From Stutzerimonas stutzeri (lineage in GTDB: Bacteria > Pseudomonadota > Gammaproteobacteria > Pseudomonadales > Pseudomonadaceae): a stretch of 64,000 nt of DNA. Position 1 is the stretch's first letter. Every line of letters starts with the position of its first letter. The stretch lies in contig NZ_POUL01000008.1 of the NCBI RefSeq assembly GCF_002890895.1, forward strand, positions 62,001 to 126,000, written 5' to 3'. Below, one piece after another: positions 1-12,100 of this stretch. The notes beneath the pieces are model-generated. The model saw nothing but the letters and a program-made list of their open reading frames with translations, did not search any database and was not told where the DNA came from. The position numbers and the translations under genes were made by a program.

Positions 1-651
1 TCGCTCCTTGTTCGCGAGTGGATTGAATGCCGAAGGCGCCTTGGGCAGGCCGGCAATCATGGCTAGCTGCCCTAGGCTTAGCTCGCCGATTGATTTGCCA
101 TAGTAAACCTGCGCTGCCGCTTCTATTCCGTAGGAGCGGTTACCTAGGTAGATCTTGTTGACGTAGAGCTCAAGGATCTCATCCTTGCTGAGCTCTCGCT
201 CGATCTGCAGAGCGAGCAGAATTTCGTTGATCTTGCGTGAAAAGCTGCGCTCGCTGGTCAGGAAGTAATTCTTCGCTACCTGCATGGTGATGGTGCTGCC
301 ACCGGTCTGAATGTGCCCGGTTTTCAATAATTGCGTGGCAGCGCGCATCAAGCTGGAAACATCAACGCCATAATGATTCGCGAAATTATCGTCTTCTGCT
401 GAGAGCAGCGCGGCGATGAAATCCTTGGGGATCTGATCGAAGTTGATAGGAGAGCGTCGCATTTCGCCGTATTCGGCGATCAGCTTGTCATCCTGGCTAT
501 AGACACGCAGCGGAATCTGGAGCTGTATGCTGCGTAGCGAGTCGACTGACGGCAGATTGGGGCTGAGGTAGAGAAACGCGCCGCTTAGACTAAGCAACAG
601 TCCGCAGAAAATAGCCAAGCACGACCATAGGAAAAACTTCAGAAAACGCAT
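1..651 (-). CDS. ponA: Penicillin-binding protein 1A, N-terminal part (cut by window edge)
   Basis: This is the first 217 residues of a bifunctional class A penicillin-binding protein that polymerises and cross-links peptidoglycan at the periplasmic face of the inner membrane. I translated it from the ATG at 651; the reading frame is open to base 1, so the transpeptidase half lies outside the window. Visible are a short cytoplasmic tail and one membrane anchor (about residues 4-28). The GT51 glycosyltransferase motifs follow: EDDNFANHYG with the catalytic Glu, GGSTITMQ, and RKINEILLALQIE. The gene is divergent from pilM across 184 bases, the usual Pseudomonas arrangement. I see no gene in that 652-835 gap. 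Confidence 0.95.
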   Translation of the reverse strand, partial: MRFLKFFLWSCLAIFCGLLLSLSGAFLYLSPNLPSVDSLRSIQLQIPLRVYSQDDKLIAEYGEMRRSPINFDQIPKDFIAALLSAEDDNFANHYGVDVSSLMRAATQLLKTGHIQTGGSTITMQVAKNYFLTSERSFSRKINEILLALQIERELSKDEILELYVNKIYLGNRSYGIEAAAQVYYGKSIGELSLGQLAMIAGLPKAPSAFNPLANKER

Positions 652-808
652 CGGGGTTCATTGAATCCAGGATGGGGAATGAGGTGTATGCCGCAGACGG
701 TGCTGAAAGGAAAAACCGGTCACATTATAAGCGGTTTTTCTGTAGGGGAGCCATTTGCGCTTCTGTCAAGGCTGTTATCTAATGCTGACAAACATAATTA
801 ATCCGTAA

Positions 809-1899
<1,091 letters not shown>

Positions 1900-1900
<1 letters not shown>

Positions 1901-2472
1901 TGGCCCGGATTAACCTTTTACCTTGGCGCGAGCAGCAGCGTGAAGAGCGTAAACAGCGATTCCTGGTGTCGCTGGGCGGGGTGGCTGTAGTTGCAGTGGG
2001 TTTATTGTTTCTTGCTGATCAGTACTTCACCCATGCGATCGAGCAACAGAATGCGCGGAATGATTTCGTTCGCAAGGAAATTGCCGTTCTGGATACGCGG
2101 ATAGCCGAGATCAAGGAATTGAGAGAGCGTCGGCAGCAACTGCTCGAGCGTATGAAGATCATTCAGGATCTCCAGGGTAACCGCCCGATCATCGGTCGAG
2201 TATTCGACCAGCTGGTTCGCACGCTTCCCGATGGCGTCTATTTCACCGGGCTGAAGATGACCGGGAAAAACATCGCGATCGTTGGCGCGGCTGAATCAAA
2301 CAACCGAGTCTCTAATCTGATGCGTAATTTGGATGGCTCTGATTGGCTGGATGCGCCGAACCTGAACGAAGTGAAGGCTGTCACCGCTGGGGCGGTTGAT
2401 CAGGAAAATGTGTTTCAGCTAACGGTGCAACAGACACAACCGGCCGCTGCTGTTGAAGGAGATAAGCCATGA
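1900..2472 (+). CDS. pilN: Type IV pilus alignment protein PilN
   Basis: PilN is a bitopic inner-membrane protein whose short cytoplasmic N-terminus docks into PilM and whose periplasmic domain pairs with PilO. The 190-residue product begins MARINLLPWREQQRE, containing the INLLPWR motif that binds PilM. A transmembrane helix (about residues 24-43), a coiled-coil stretch rich in Glu, Arg and Gln, and a small alpha/beta periplasmic domain follow. It overlaps pilM by one base and pilO by four bases, so the operon is read as a coupled unit. Confidence 0.96.
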
Positions 2473-3092
2473 GTCTGGCTAGCTCGATGGAGAGTCTCCG
2501 TAGCGTAGATTTGTCCGATCTGGACATGAACAACCTTGGGTCCTGGCCAGCAGCGGTAAAGGTGATCGCGGCGATATTGCTGATGGCCCTGATGCTCGGG
2601 GGTGGTTACTACTTCTACCTCAGCGACCTGCAAGCCAATCTGGATCAGCAAATAGCCGAGGAGGACAGGCTCAAGCAGCAGTTCTCCACCAAGGCATTTC
2701 AGGCTGCGAACCTGGAAGCGTACAAGGCGCAGATGGTCGAGATGGAGGCATCTTTCGGTGCTTTGCTGCGGCAGTTGCCTAGTGATACCGAGGTGCCGGG
2801 TTTGCTTGAAGACATTACCCGCACTGGCCTGGGCAGCGGGCTCGAATTCGAAGAGATCAAGCTGCAGCCGGAAGTGACCCAGCAGTTCTATATTGAGCTG
2901 CCGATACAGATCAAGGTAGTAGGCAGCTATCACGATCTTGCGACTTTTGTCAGTGGCGTAGCGAGCTTGCCGCGCATCGTTACGCTGCATGATTTCGAAA
3001 TTAAGCCGAACAGTAAGGATTCGTCATCCAAGCTGCACATGAGCATCCTGGCCAAGACATATCGCTATAACGACAAGGGGCTGCAGAAATGA
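2469..3092 (+). CDS. pilO: Type IV pilus alignment protein PilO
   Basis: PilO forms heterodimers with PilN in the periplasm and links the inner-membrane platform to PilP and the secretin PilQ. The 207-residue product has a cytoplasmic leader, a single membrane helix at about residues 34-52, a coiled coil (about 55-95) and a ferredoxin-like C-terminal domain. It overlaps pilN and pilP by four bases each. The N-terminal stretch containing MNNLGSWP is typical of Pseudomonas PilO. Confidence 0.95.
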   Translation: MSLASSMESLRSVDLSDLDMNNLGSWPAAVKVIAAILLMALMLGGGYYFYLSDLQANLDQQIAEEDRLKQQFSTKAFQAANLEAYKAQMVEMEASFGALLRQLPSDTEVPGLLEDITRTGLGSGLEFEEIKLQPEVTQQFYIELPIQIKVVGSYHDLATFVSGVASLPRIVTLHDFEIKPNSKDSSSKLHMSILAKTYRYNDKGLQK

Positions 3093-3616
3093 GAGGAGTC
3101 CGACTTGTAGCGATAACCCTTGGCACGCTGGTGCTGAGCGGGTGCGGTGTGAGCGGAGATTTCGACGATCTGCGCAGTTACATGGATGAAGTACGAGCCA
3201 AACCGAAAGGTTCGATCGAGCCGCTGCCGGCGTTTCTCCCATACGAGGCCTTTACCTACAGTGCAGCGTCGTTGCGTCACCCCTTCCAGCCGCCAATGAA
3301 GATTGATCTGACTCAGCGGCAGAAAGGTACAAAAGACATTCGGCCCGACGAAACCCGCATTAAGCAATTTCTTGAAGAATTCAATATTGAAAACTTCGTC
3401 ATGGTCGGGACGCTGGCCAAGGGCGAAGGCAACTACGCCTTGATCAAAGGTGGTGATGGGGTTCACCGAGTCAAGGTCGGTGACTATCTGGGGCGCAACC
3501 ATGGCCGTATCGTTGAGATCAGCGAAGCCGAGGTGGATGTGCTTGAAATCGTTCCGGACGGAGAGGGTGGGTGGCTTGAGCGCCCGCGTAGCCTGACCTT
3601 GAAAGAGCGTTCTTGA
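3089..3616 (+). CDS. pilP: Type IV pilus lipoprotein PilP
   Basis: PilP is an inner-membrane lipoprotein whose periplasmic beta-sandwich domain bridges PilNO to the secretin. The 175-residue product has a lipoprotein signal peptide with lipobox LSGC (Cys at about residue 19). A proline-rich unstructured linker follows. The C-terminal homology region contains NFVMVGTLAKGEGNYALI and RVKVGDYLGRNHGRI, the usual PilP signature. It is coupled to pilO by a four-base overlap and followed closely by pilQ. Confidence 0.95.
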   Translation: MRGVRLVAITLGTLVLSGCGVSGDFDDLRSYMDEVRAKPKGSIEPLPAFLPYEAFTYSAASLRHPFQPPMKIDLTQRQKGTKDIRPDETRIKQFLEEFNIENFVMVGTLAKGEGNYALIKGGDGVHRVKVGDYLGRNHGRIVEISEAEVDVLEIVPDGEGGWLERPRSLTLKERS

Positions 3617-3667
3617 GTCATGGCAAAAATGGAAAACCTATACCGGTCTGCACAACGGAAGCCTTTT

Positions 3668-5773
3668 ATGAATACCACTCTCACTCGTCTCGGTTTGTCG
3701 TTGCTGGCAGCGTTCATTTCACCTGCATTGCTGGCGGCAAATTTGAACTCACTTGACGTCGCATCGTTGCCCGGTGATCGCGTTGAGCTGAAGCTGGCTT
3801 TCGACGAGCCGGTTCCAACCCCGCGTGGCTACACCCTTGATCAGCCTGCACGTATTGCTCTTGATCTGCCCGGCGTGTCCAGCAAGCTCGGATCGAAAAA
3901 CCATGAGCTTGGCGTTGGTAATGCGCGGAGCGTGACGGTGGTCGAGGCCCAGGGGCGCACGCGGCTCATTGTGAACCTCACCTCTCTGGTCCCTTACTCG
4001 ACCCGCGTCGACGGTAACAATCTGTTCGTGGTGCTAGGCGAGAACGCTGCGCGCTCCGGGGCTGCAGCGCCTTCTCCTGTGGTCTCAACGAAGCCGGTTG
4101 CGCCGGCCACCGCCATGGCTGCAGATAAATCGATCAGCAACATCGATTTTCGCCGCGGGGAAGATGGGGCAGGCAACGTAGTGATCACCTTGTCTGATCC
4201 GTCGGTCAGTCCAAGTATTGAAGAGCAAGGCGGTAAAATTCGCGTTTCCTTTGCCAAAACGCAGTTGCCTGAATCGCTGCGTGTGCGGCTGGACGTCCAG
4301 GATTTTGCCACGCCAGTCAAATTTGTTGATTCCAGCAGCAAGGGTGATGGTGCCAGTATCGCCATCGAGCCGAGCGGCCGATACGACTACTTGGCTTACC
4401 AGGCTGACGACAAGCTCACCATTAGCGTCAAGCCGCTCAGCGAGGCAGATGCCGAGCAGCGCAAGGCTGAGCATTTCACCTATTCCGGCGAGAAGCTGTC
4501 GCTGAACTTCCAGGACATTGACGTTCGCTCTGTTCTCCAGTTGATCGCGGATTTCACCGATCTGAACTTGGTGGCCAGTGACACCGTGCAGGGCAACATC
4601 ACATTGCGTTTGCAGAACGTGCCCTGGGATCAGGCGCTGGATCTAGTGCTGAAAACGAAAGGTCTAGACAAGCGCCAAGTGGGCAATGTTCTGCTGGTGG
4701 CTCCGGCAGACGAGATCGCCGCGCGCGAGCGCCAGGAGTTGGAGTCTCAGCGCCAGATTGCCGAGCTTGCGCCTCTGCGTCGGGAGGTTGTACAGGTTAA
4801 CTACGCCAAGGCTGCGGACATCGCACGTTTATTCCAGTCCGTTACCGACAAGGGTGGCGAGAGTGAAGATCGTGGCTCGATTGCTGTTGATGACCGTACT
4901 AACAACATCATCGCCTACCAGACTCAGGAGCGTCTTGACGAACTCCGCCGGATTGTCGCTCAGCTTGATATTCCGGTCCGCCAAGTCATGATTGAAGCTC
5001 GGATCGTCGAAGCGAATGTCGACTATGACAAGAGCCTTGGGGTTCGTTGGGGTGGAAACCTGTGGGCGGGTGACAAATGGAACGCTTGGGGTAAAGGCGG
5101 CAACTTGGGCGTAGAGGATGGAGACGAAGGGCAGGTTGGTCGTTTCCCTGGCATTCGCGAAACGCCGCTCAACTTGCCGTTCGTTGATATGGGCGCAATC
5201 GGTGCTACCTCTGGGATTGGTTTGGGTTTTGTCACTAACAACGCCATCCTCGACCTGCAGCTCTCGGCCATGGAAAAGACCGGCAACGGTGAGGTGGTTT
5301 CCCAGCCGAAGGTCGTCACCGCGGATAAGGAAACTGCCAAAATTCTAAAAGGTTCTGAGGTTCCGTATCAGGAAGCAAGTTCCAGCGGCGCCACTAGTAC
5401 CTCATTCAAAGAGGCAGCGCTGTCCTTGGAGGTCACGCCGCAGATTACTCCTGACAACCGCATAATCATGGAAGTCAAGGTCACCAAGGACGAGCCGGAT
5501 TTCTCTCAAGCCGCTAGCACCGGCGGTATTCCGTCCATTCGCAAGAATGAGGTCAATGCCAAGGTATTGGTTACTGACGGAGAGACGATCGTCATTGGCG
5601 GTGTATTTTCCAATACTCAGAGTAAGTCGGTTGATAAGGTTCCGTTTCTTGGGGATCTGCCTTTCGTAGGTCGTGTGTTTCGTCGTGACCTCGTACAGGA
5701 CAGAAAGTCCGAGCTACTGGTATTCATAACTCCGCGGATCATGAATAATCAGGCAATTCAAGCCAGCCGTTAA
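3668..5773 (+). CDS. pilQ: Type IV pilus secretin PilQ
   Basis: PilQ is the outer-membrane secretin through which the pilus fibre passes. I place the start at the ATG at 3668 because it begins a clean signal peptide ([16 protein letters not shown], cleavage after LLAA). An in-frame ATG at 3620 would add 16 residues ahead of it. The 701-residue product has AMIN domains in the N-terminal third (peptidoglycan binding), an STN/N0 domain (about residues 275-350), an N1 domain, and the C-terminal secretin domain with the [15 protein letters not shown] signature. It closes the pilMNOPQ operon. Confidence 0.95.
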   Translation: MNTTLTRLGLSLLAAFISPALLAANLNSLDVASLPGDRVELKLAFDEPVPTPRGYTLDQPARIALDLPGVSSKLGSKNHELGVGNARSVTVVEAQGRTRLIVNLTSLVPYSTRVDGNNLFVVLGENAARSGAAAPSPVVSTKPVAPATAMAADKSISNIDFRRGEDGAGNVVITLSDPSVSPSIEEQGGKIRVSFAKTQLPESLRVRLDVQDFATPVKFVDSSSKGDGASIAIEPSGRYDYLAYQADDKLTISVKPLSEADAEQRKAEHFTYSGEKLSLNFQDIDVRSVLQLIADFTDLNLVASDTVQGNITLRLQNVPWDQALDLVLKTKGLDKRQVGNVLLVAPADEIAARERQELESQRQIAELAPLRREVVQVNYAKAADIARLFQSVTDKGGESEDRGSIAVDDRTNNIIAYQTQERLDELRRIVAQLDIPVRQVMIEARIVEANVDYDKSLGVRWGGNLWAGDKWNAWGKGGNLGVEDGDEGQVGRFPGIRETPLNLPFVDMGAIGATSGIGLGFVTNNAILDLQLSAMEKTGNGEVVSQPKVVTADKETAKILKGSEVPYQEASSSGATSTSFKEAALSLEVTPQITPDNRIIMEVKVTKDEPDFSQAASTGGIPSIRKNEVNAKVLVTDGETIVIGGVFSNTQSKSVDKVPFLGDLPFVGRVFRRDLVQDRKSELLVFITPRIMNNQAIQASR

Positions 5774-5780
5774 ATACTTG

Positions 5781-6326
5781 ATGCCGAACATCATTCTCGT
5801 GGGTCCGATGGGCGCTGGTAAAAGCACCATCGGACGCCTGCTTGCCAAGGAGCTTCGCCTCCCCTTTCGGGATTCCGACAGGGAGATCGAGCAGCGCACC
5901 GGTGCCAGCATTCCGCTGATATTCGATGTCGAGGGCGAGCAGGGTTTTCGTGAGCGGGAGCACGCCGCCATCCAGGATCTATGCCAGATGTGTGGCGTCG
6001 TGCTTGCGACAGGCGGCGGTGCGGTGCTTAGGGAAGACAATCGCGAGGTTTTGCGGACTGGGGGGCAAGTGATCTATCTATGCACCTCGGTCGATCAGCA
6101 GCTTGATCGCACCTCCCGGGATCGCAATCGACCATTGCTGCAAGCGCCGAATCCCCGCGCAGTGCTTACCGGATTGATGGCTGTGCGGGACCCGTTGTAT
6201 CGCGAAATCGCTGACATCATCATTCAGACGGACGAGCGTCCACCACGCCTCGTCGTACAGGAAATTCTCAGTCAGCTTCAGTCTCCCGGGCCTCGTGAAA
6301 GCTTAGGGCGATCTGCGCTATCCTAG
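5781..6326 (+). CDS. aroK: Shikimate kinase
   Basis: AroK phosphorylates shikimate at the 3-hydroxyl with ATP, the fifth step of chorismate synthesis in the cytoplasm. The 181-residue product has the P-loop GPMGAGKST near the N-terminus, the shikimate-binding DSD motif (FRDSDREIE), GEQGFRERE and the GGGAV segment. The start at ATG 5781 is preceded immediately by an in-frame TTG; the ATG matches the family N-terminus. It lies eight bases after pilQ and just upstream of aroB, the conserved pil-aroKB linkage. Confidence 0.97.
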   Translation: MPNIILVGPMGAGKSTIGRLLAKELRLPFRDSDREIEQRTGASIPLIFDVEGEQGFREREHAAIQDLCQMCGVVLATGGGAVLREDNREVLRTGGQVIYLCTSVDQQLDRTSRDRNRPLLQAPNPRAVLTGLMAVRDPLYREIADIIIQTDERPPRLVVQEILSQLQSPGPRESLGRSALS

Positions 6327-6349
6327 CTCCCTTTAATTGTGGGGCCCCT

Positions 6350-7441
6350 ATGCAGACTCTTCAGGTCGATCTCGGCGAGCGTAGCTATCCGATTCTGATT
6401 GGCGAGCAGCTCATTGATCGCGGTGAGCTGTTGGCCTGCCATATCCGTGGCAAGCAGGTTGCGATCGTCACCAACGACACCGTTGCACCGCTTTACCTAG
6501 AGCGCCTTTCGCGCAGTCTTGCCGGGTTCCACGTGACTCCGGTCGTGCTTCCTGACGGTGAGGCGCACAAGAACTGGCAGACCTTGCAGTTGATCTTCGA
6601 TGCGCTGCTGAAGGCGAGGCATGATCGAAATACCACCATCATCGCACTCGGGGGTGGCGTGATAGGTGATATGGCTGGCTTTGCCGCTGCCAGCTATCAG
6701 CGAGGCGTCGATTTCATTCAAGTGCCGACAACGCTCTTGTCTCAGGTCGATTCGTCCGTTGGCGGCAAGACGGGCATCAACCATCCGCTCGGCAAGAACA
6801 TGATCGGTGCGTTCTACCAGCCTCAGGCGGTGTTGATCGACACATCGACTCTCGCGACTCTGCCGTCGCGCGAGTTGTCCGCAGGCCTGGCCGAGGTGAT
6901 CAAATACGGTTTGATCTGTGACGAGCCGTTCCTGGGCTGGCTCGAGGACAATGTCGACAAGCTTCGTTCGTTGAATCAGGAGGCGCTTACCGAAGCGATA
7001 CAGCGCTCCTGTGATGCAAAGGCCAAGGTGGTAGGCGCGGACGAGCGCGAGGCTGGTATTCGCGCCACGCTGAACCTTGGCCATACGTTCGGTCATGCGA
7101 TCGAGACCCATCAGGGCTATGGGGCGTGGCTGCATGGTGAGGCGGTGTCGGCGGGCACTGTTATGGCTCTTGAGATGTCGACTCGGCTCGGCTGGATAAG
7201 CACCGCGGAGCGAGACAGGGCTGTGCATTTACTGTCGGGTGCCGGTCTGCCAGTTGTGCCCCCAGCTGACATGAGCGCCGAAGATTTTCTCAAGCACATG
7301 GCGGTCGACAAGAAAGTGCTGAATGGCCAGTTGCGATTGGTGCTGCTCAAGCGCCTGGGGGAGGCTGTGGTGACGAGCGACTTCCCTAGGGAAGTGCTTG
7401 AGGCCACATTGAACGTCAACTACGAAGCGCTTAAGCAATAG
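6350..7441 (+). CDS. aroB: 3-dehydroquinate synthase
   Basis: AroB converts DAHP to 3-dehydroquinate using NAD+ and a divalent metal, the second step of the shikimate pathway. The 363-residue product shows the NAD-binding and catalytic motifs typical of the family: [42 protein letters not shown], and metal-ligand segments around [21 protein letters not shown] and [10 protein letters not shown]. Length is normal. It follows aroK by 23 bases and precedes the damX-like gene by 20 bases, so the three are probably cotranscribed. Confidence 0.98.
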   Translation: MQTLQVDLGERSYPILIGEQLIDRGELLACHIRGKQVAIVTNDTVAPLYLERLSRSLAGFHVTPVVLPDGEAHKNWQTLQLIFDALLKARHDRNTTIIALGGGVIGDMAGFAAASYQRGVDFIQVPTTLLSQVDSSVGGKTGINHPLGKNMIGAFYQPQAVLIDTSTLATLPSRELSAGLAEVIKYGLICDEPFLGWLEDNVDKLRSLNQEALTEAIQRSCDAKAKVVGADEREAGIRATLNLGHTFGHAIETHQGYGAWLHGEAVSAGTVMALEMSTRLGWISTAERDRAVHLLSGAGLPVVPPADMSAEDFLKHMAVDKKVLNGQLRLVLLKRLGEAVVTSDFPREVLEATLNVNYEALKQ

Positions 7442-7461
7442 TCAGAACCTAAGAGATTTCC

Positions 7462-8943
7462 ATGTCCAGTTTGTCTGCCGACGATTCGTACCTGAACCAT
7501 TACGGCTTCAGTCATGATCCCTTTGCTGCACGCGTACCCGGCTTCAAGTTCTTCCCTGCTCAGCGCAAGCCGGTGCTTGGGCAGTTGCATCACCTTGCCC
7601 GCTACAGCCAGCTGCTGCTGGTGGTGACCGGGCCCGAAGGAAGTGGCAAAACGCTGGTGCGTCAGGCTCTCGTAGCCAGCAGCAATAAGCAGGCTGTCCA
7701 CAGTGTGGTCATCTCGCCACTGGAAACGCTCGATTCGAATGTTCTTTTGCAGCAGATCGCTCAAGCGGTCGGCTGTCAGCGCGCCGACTTCGACTCGATC
7801 ATGGCGCAGATCATTCAACTGGCATTGACCGGTCAGGAGGTGTATCTACTGGTTGACGATGCCGAGCGACTAACCGGGGCAGCCGTTGAAACGTTGCTAC
7901 GATTGGCTCAGGGCAGCCCGGAAGGGCGGCCGCACGTCTTTCTCTTCGGCGAGCATGCGCTGGTAGCGCGTCTAGAGGCATTGGTGGACGGTGAAGAGCG
8001 CTTCCATGTGATTGCGCTTCAGCCGTACGAGCAAGATGAGACGCGGGAGTATCTGGCGCTGCGCCTGGAAGGGGCCGGGTCTGGGCTGGACTGTTTGAGT
8101 GAGGAGCAGGTCGAGCGAATCCATGTCGATTCCGGTGGTTGGCCTGGTGCCATAAACCAGACAGCCAGAGATGAACTTCTTGAAACGATGCAGCAATCCA
8201 AAGGGCGTCGGAAGTCGGCTGGGTGGAATCTGCCGCTACCCATGAAGCATTTGCTGGCTCTGGTTGCGGTTGTTCTCATTGTCTTGGTCACCTTGCTCAT
8301 GCGTGACGCGGATGAGCCATCAACAGCGCCTGCTACCACCGCTTTACCGCTGGGGACGGCCCCCGTGACCGAGGCGCTTGATGAGGGCGTCGATGCTGTG
8401 CCGGAGATCGCGCCGGCTCAGCCGGTTATCCGGGAGCCACTTGCCGCTGCCGGTAGCGGAGAAGCGGCTGATTCATCTACTCAGGCTATCGAGGAGCCGT
8501 TACCTGTTGAGGAGCCGGCTGTCGACGATATTAAGGCTCCTGCAGAGATCGCAGCCCCAGTCGCAGTGCAGCCACCAGCGGCGCAACCCAATCGGGTAGC
8601 AGAGGTGCCGCGGGAGCCTGTGCGTCAGATTGCCGCGGATGAGCCTGCTGCAGCCGGGAATTGGTACGCCAGCCAGTCGAAAACCAACTATCTAGTCCAG
8701 GTACTGGGTACGCGGACCCAGGCGAACGCTGAGGCATTGGTGAAAAGACAGGGCGAGGGCTTCCGTTATTTCGTCAAGCAACATCAGGGTAAACCTCTGT
8801 ACGTTGTGACCTACGGGAGTTTCGCCACCCGTAATGCTGCCTTGGAGGCTATCAAGAAGCTACCGGCCTCGCTGCAGGCAGGCAAGCCTTGGGCGAGGAG
8901 CTTTGCTAGCGTGCAGCAGGAGATTTCGCAGTCTCGCCAGTGA
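7462..8943 (+). CDS. damX: DamX-like AAA/SPOR-domain cell-division protein
   Basis: This protein probably localises to the division septum by binding denuded peptidoglycan through its SPOR domain. The 493-residue product has an ExeA-like ATPase domain in the N-terminal half with Walker A (GPEGSGKT) and Walker B (VYLLVDDAE). A transmembrane helix lies at about residues 258-277, followed by a long Pro/Ala/Glu-rich periplasmic linker. The C-terminal SPOR domain runs from about residue 410 (NYLVQVLGTRTQ, then PLYVVTYGSF). The position after aroB matches damX of enterobacteria. The exact cellular role in Pseudomonas is inferred. Confidence 0.85.
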   Translation: MSSLSADDSYLNHYGFSHDPFAARVPGFKFFPAQRKPVLGQLHHLARYSQLLLVVTGPEGSGKTLVRQALVASSNKQAVHSVVISPLETLDSNVLLQQIAQAVGCQRADFDSIMAQIIQLALTGQEVYLLVDDAERLTGAAVETLLRLAQGSPEGRPHVFLFGEHALVARLEALVDGEERFHVIALQPYEQDETREYLALRLEGAGSGLDCLSEEQVERIHVDSGGWPGAINQTARDELLETMQQSKGRRKSAGWNLPLPMKHLLALVAVVLIVLVTLLMRDADEPSTAPATTALPLGTAPVTEALDEGVDAVPEIAPAQPVIREPLAAAGSGEAADSSTQAIEEPLPVEEPAVDDIKAPAEIAAPVAVQPPAAQPNRVAEVPREPVRQIAADEPAAAGNWYASQSKTNYLVQVLGTRTQANAEALVKRQGEGFRYFVKQHQGKPLYVVTYGSFATRNAALEAIKKLPASLQAGKPWARSFASVQQEISQSRQ

Positions 8944-8945
8944 CC

Positions 8946-8980
8946 GCCCCAAAACGGTGCGCAACGCCCCATTTTGGGGC
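8946..8980 (+). terminator. Probable terminator after damX
   Basis: A perfect 9-bp inverted repeat (gccccaaaa / ttttggggc) with a 17-base loop follows the damX stop codon. The downstream T content is poor (ttgcaaaaataaaat), so termination may be partial. The remaining bases up to the gltB start show no gene. Confidence 0.45.
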
Positions 8981-9114
8981 TTGCAAAAATAAAATTGTGC
9001 CTCTCTACCGGGCTTTGTAAACTGCTCCCCCTTTTGCCCACGTGTATGACGGGGCGATTCTGTGCGCCGTCAATAAGGGGTTGATTTACAACGTATTTAG
9101 CTGGTGGAGTGCCT

Positions 9115-12100
9115 ATGAGAGCAGGTCTGTTTCGTCCTGAAGAGTTCAAGGATAACTGCGGCTTCGGTCTGATCGCCCACATGCAGGGCGAGGCAAGCCA
9201 TCACCTGCTTCAGACCGCAATTCAATCCCTCACCTGCATGACTCACCGAGGCGGCATCAACGCCGACGGTAAAACCGGCGATGGTTGCGGGCTGTTAATG
9301 CAGAAGCCTGACGCCTTCCTGCGCGCCACGGCCAAGCAGCATTTCGATGCCGATCTGCCTTCGCTCTACGCTGTCGGTATGATTTTCCTCAGCCAGGATG
9401 CGGGCAAGGCCGAGACGGCGCGCGCGAGCCTCAACGAGCAAATCGCAGCCCAGGGACTGACCCTGGTGGGCTGGCGTGAGGTTCCGGTCGATACCACTGT
9501 TCTGGGGCGCCTTGCCTTGGAACGCCTGCCGCGAATCGAGCAGGTGTTCGTTTCGGCGGAAGGCCTGTCCGAACGAGATTTCGGCATCAAGCTGTTCTTC
9601 GCTCGCCGCCGGGCCGAAGTGGCCCTGGTAAGCGACAAGGAATTTTATGTCTGCAGCCTCTCCGACAAGGACATCATCTACAAAGGTTTGATGATGCCGG
9701 CCGATTTGGCGCAGTTCTATCCCGATCTCGGCGACGAGCGCCTGGCTACCGCCATCTGCGTGTTCCATCAGCGTTTCTCCACCAACACGATGCCGCAATG
9801 GCCGCTGGCTCAGCCGTTCCGCTTCCTGGCTCATAACGGCGAGATCAACACTATCACCGGTAACCGCAACTGGGCGCAGGCGCGTCGGTTGAAGTTCGCC
9901 AATGAGCTGCTTCCGGACCTGGAAGGCCTCGATCCGCTGGTCAACCGTACGGGCTCTGACTCCTCGAGCATGGACAACATGCTGGAGCTGTTGGTCACCG
10001 GCGGTATGGATTTGTTCCGCGGCTTGCGCATGATCATCCCGCCGGCTTGGCAGAACGTCGAGACCATGGATCCCGATCTGCGCGCCTTCTATGAGTTCAA
10101 CTCCATGCACATGGAGCCATGGGATGGCCCGGCGGGCGTAGTGCTTACCGATGGCCGCCATGCGATCTGTCTGCTGGACCGCAATGGCCTGCGCCCGGCG
10201 CGCTGGGTGACGACGAAAAATGGCTACATCACCCTTGCTTCCGAAGTTGGCGTCTGGGATTACAAGCCGGAAGACGTGATCGCCAAGGGCCGCGTCGGCC
10301 CGGGGCAGATCCTGGCTGTGGACACCGAAACAGGACAGGTTCTGCATACGGACGACATCGATAGTCGCCTGAAATCTCAGCATCCGTATAAAACCTGGTT
10401 ACGCCAGAACGCGTTGCGTATCCAGTCGACCCTGGACGACAACGATCATGGCTCGGCGTTTTATGATGCCGACCAGCTCAAGCAATACATGAAGATGTTC
10501 CAGGTCACCTTCGAGGAGCGTGATCAGGTGCTGCGTCCGCTCGCCGAGCAGGGGCAGGAAGCCGTCGGCTCCATGGGTGATGACACCCCCATGGCCGTGC
10601 TGTCGCGTCGGGTTCGCTCGCCATTCGACTATTTCCGCCAGCAGTTCGCGCAGGTCACCAACCCGCCGATAGACCCGCTGCGCGAATCAATCGTGATGTC
10701 GCTGGAAACCTGCCTGGGCGCAGAGCGTAACGTCTTTGAAGAAACCGCCGATCATGCCAATCGGGCGATTCTCACCACGCCTGTGATCTCTCCGGCGAAG
10801 TGGCGGACAATCATGGAACTCGACCGTCCCGGTTTCGAGCGCCATCTGATCGACCTCAACTACGACGAATCCCTCGGCCTGGAAGCCGCGGTGCGCAATA
10901 TCGCGGACCAAGCCGAAGAAGCTGTGCGCAGCGGCAAGGTCATGCTGATTCTCAGCGACCGCAACATCCAGCCAGGCAAGCTGCCAGTGCATGCATCGCT
11001 GGCCGTAGGTGCTGTGCATCACCGTCTGATCGAAACCGGTCTGCGCTGCGACTGCAACATTCTGGTGGAAACCGCGACTGCGCGCGATCCGCATCACTTC
11101 GCCGTTCTGATCGGTTTCGGTGCGACCGCCGTCTATCCGTTCCTTGCTTTCGAAGTGCTTGGCGACCTGATCCGCACTGGCGAAGTCCTTGGCGACCTCT
11201 ACGAGGTGTTCAAGCACTACCGCAAGGGGATCTCCAAGGGCCTGCTGAAAATCATCTCGAAGATGGGCATCTCAACCATCACCTCATACCGTGGCGCTCA
11301 GCTGTTCGAAGCCGTGGGTCTGGCTGACGAGATTGTCGACGTTAGTTTCCGTGGAGTCGCCAGCCGCATCAAAGGTGCGCGCTTCGTCGATCTGGAAGCT
11401 GAACAGAAAGCATTGGCGACCGAGGCCTGGAGTGCACGCAAGCCGATCCAGCAAGGCGGTTTGCTGAAATTCGTCTACGGCGGCGAATACCACGCCTACA
11501 ACCCCGACGTCGTCGCGGCGCTGCAAGTTGCCGTGCAGGAAGGCGACTACAGCCGCTTCAAGGAATACACCGCACTGGTTGATCAGCGTCCAGCGGCGAT
11601 GCTGCGTGACCTGCTCAAGCTCAAAGTGTCGGAGCAGCCGCTTGCGCTTGAAGAAGTCGAGCCGCTGGAGCAGATCCTCAAACGCTTCGATTCGGCCGGC
11701 ATCTCGCTCGGCGCGCTGTCGCCGGAAGCGCATGAGGCGATCGCTGCGGCCATGAACCGCATAGGCGCACGTTCCAACTCCGGTGAGGGTGGCGAAGATC
11801 CGTCGCGCTATCGCACCGAGCGCAGCTCGAAGATCAAGCAGGTGGCCACTGGCCGTTTCGGTGTCACCCCTGAGTACCTGGTCAACGCCGAAGTGCTGCA
11901 GATCAAGGTCGCCCAGGGTGCCAAGCCCGGTGAGGGTGGTCAGCTGCCGGGCGGCAAGGTCAACGGTCTGATCGCCAAGCTGCGTTACGCAGTGCCGGGC
12001 GTCACGCTGATTTCGCCACCGCCGCACCACGACATCTATTCGATCGAAGATCTGGCCCAGCTGATCTTTGACCTCAAGCAGGTCAATCCAAAGGCGCTGG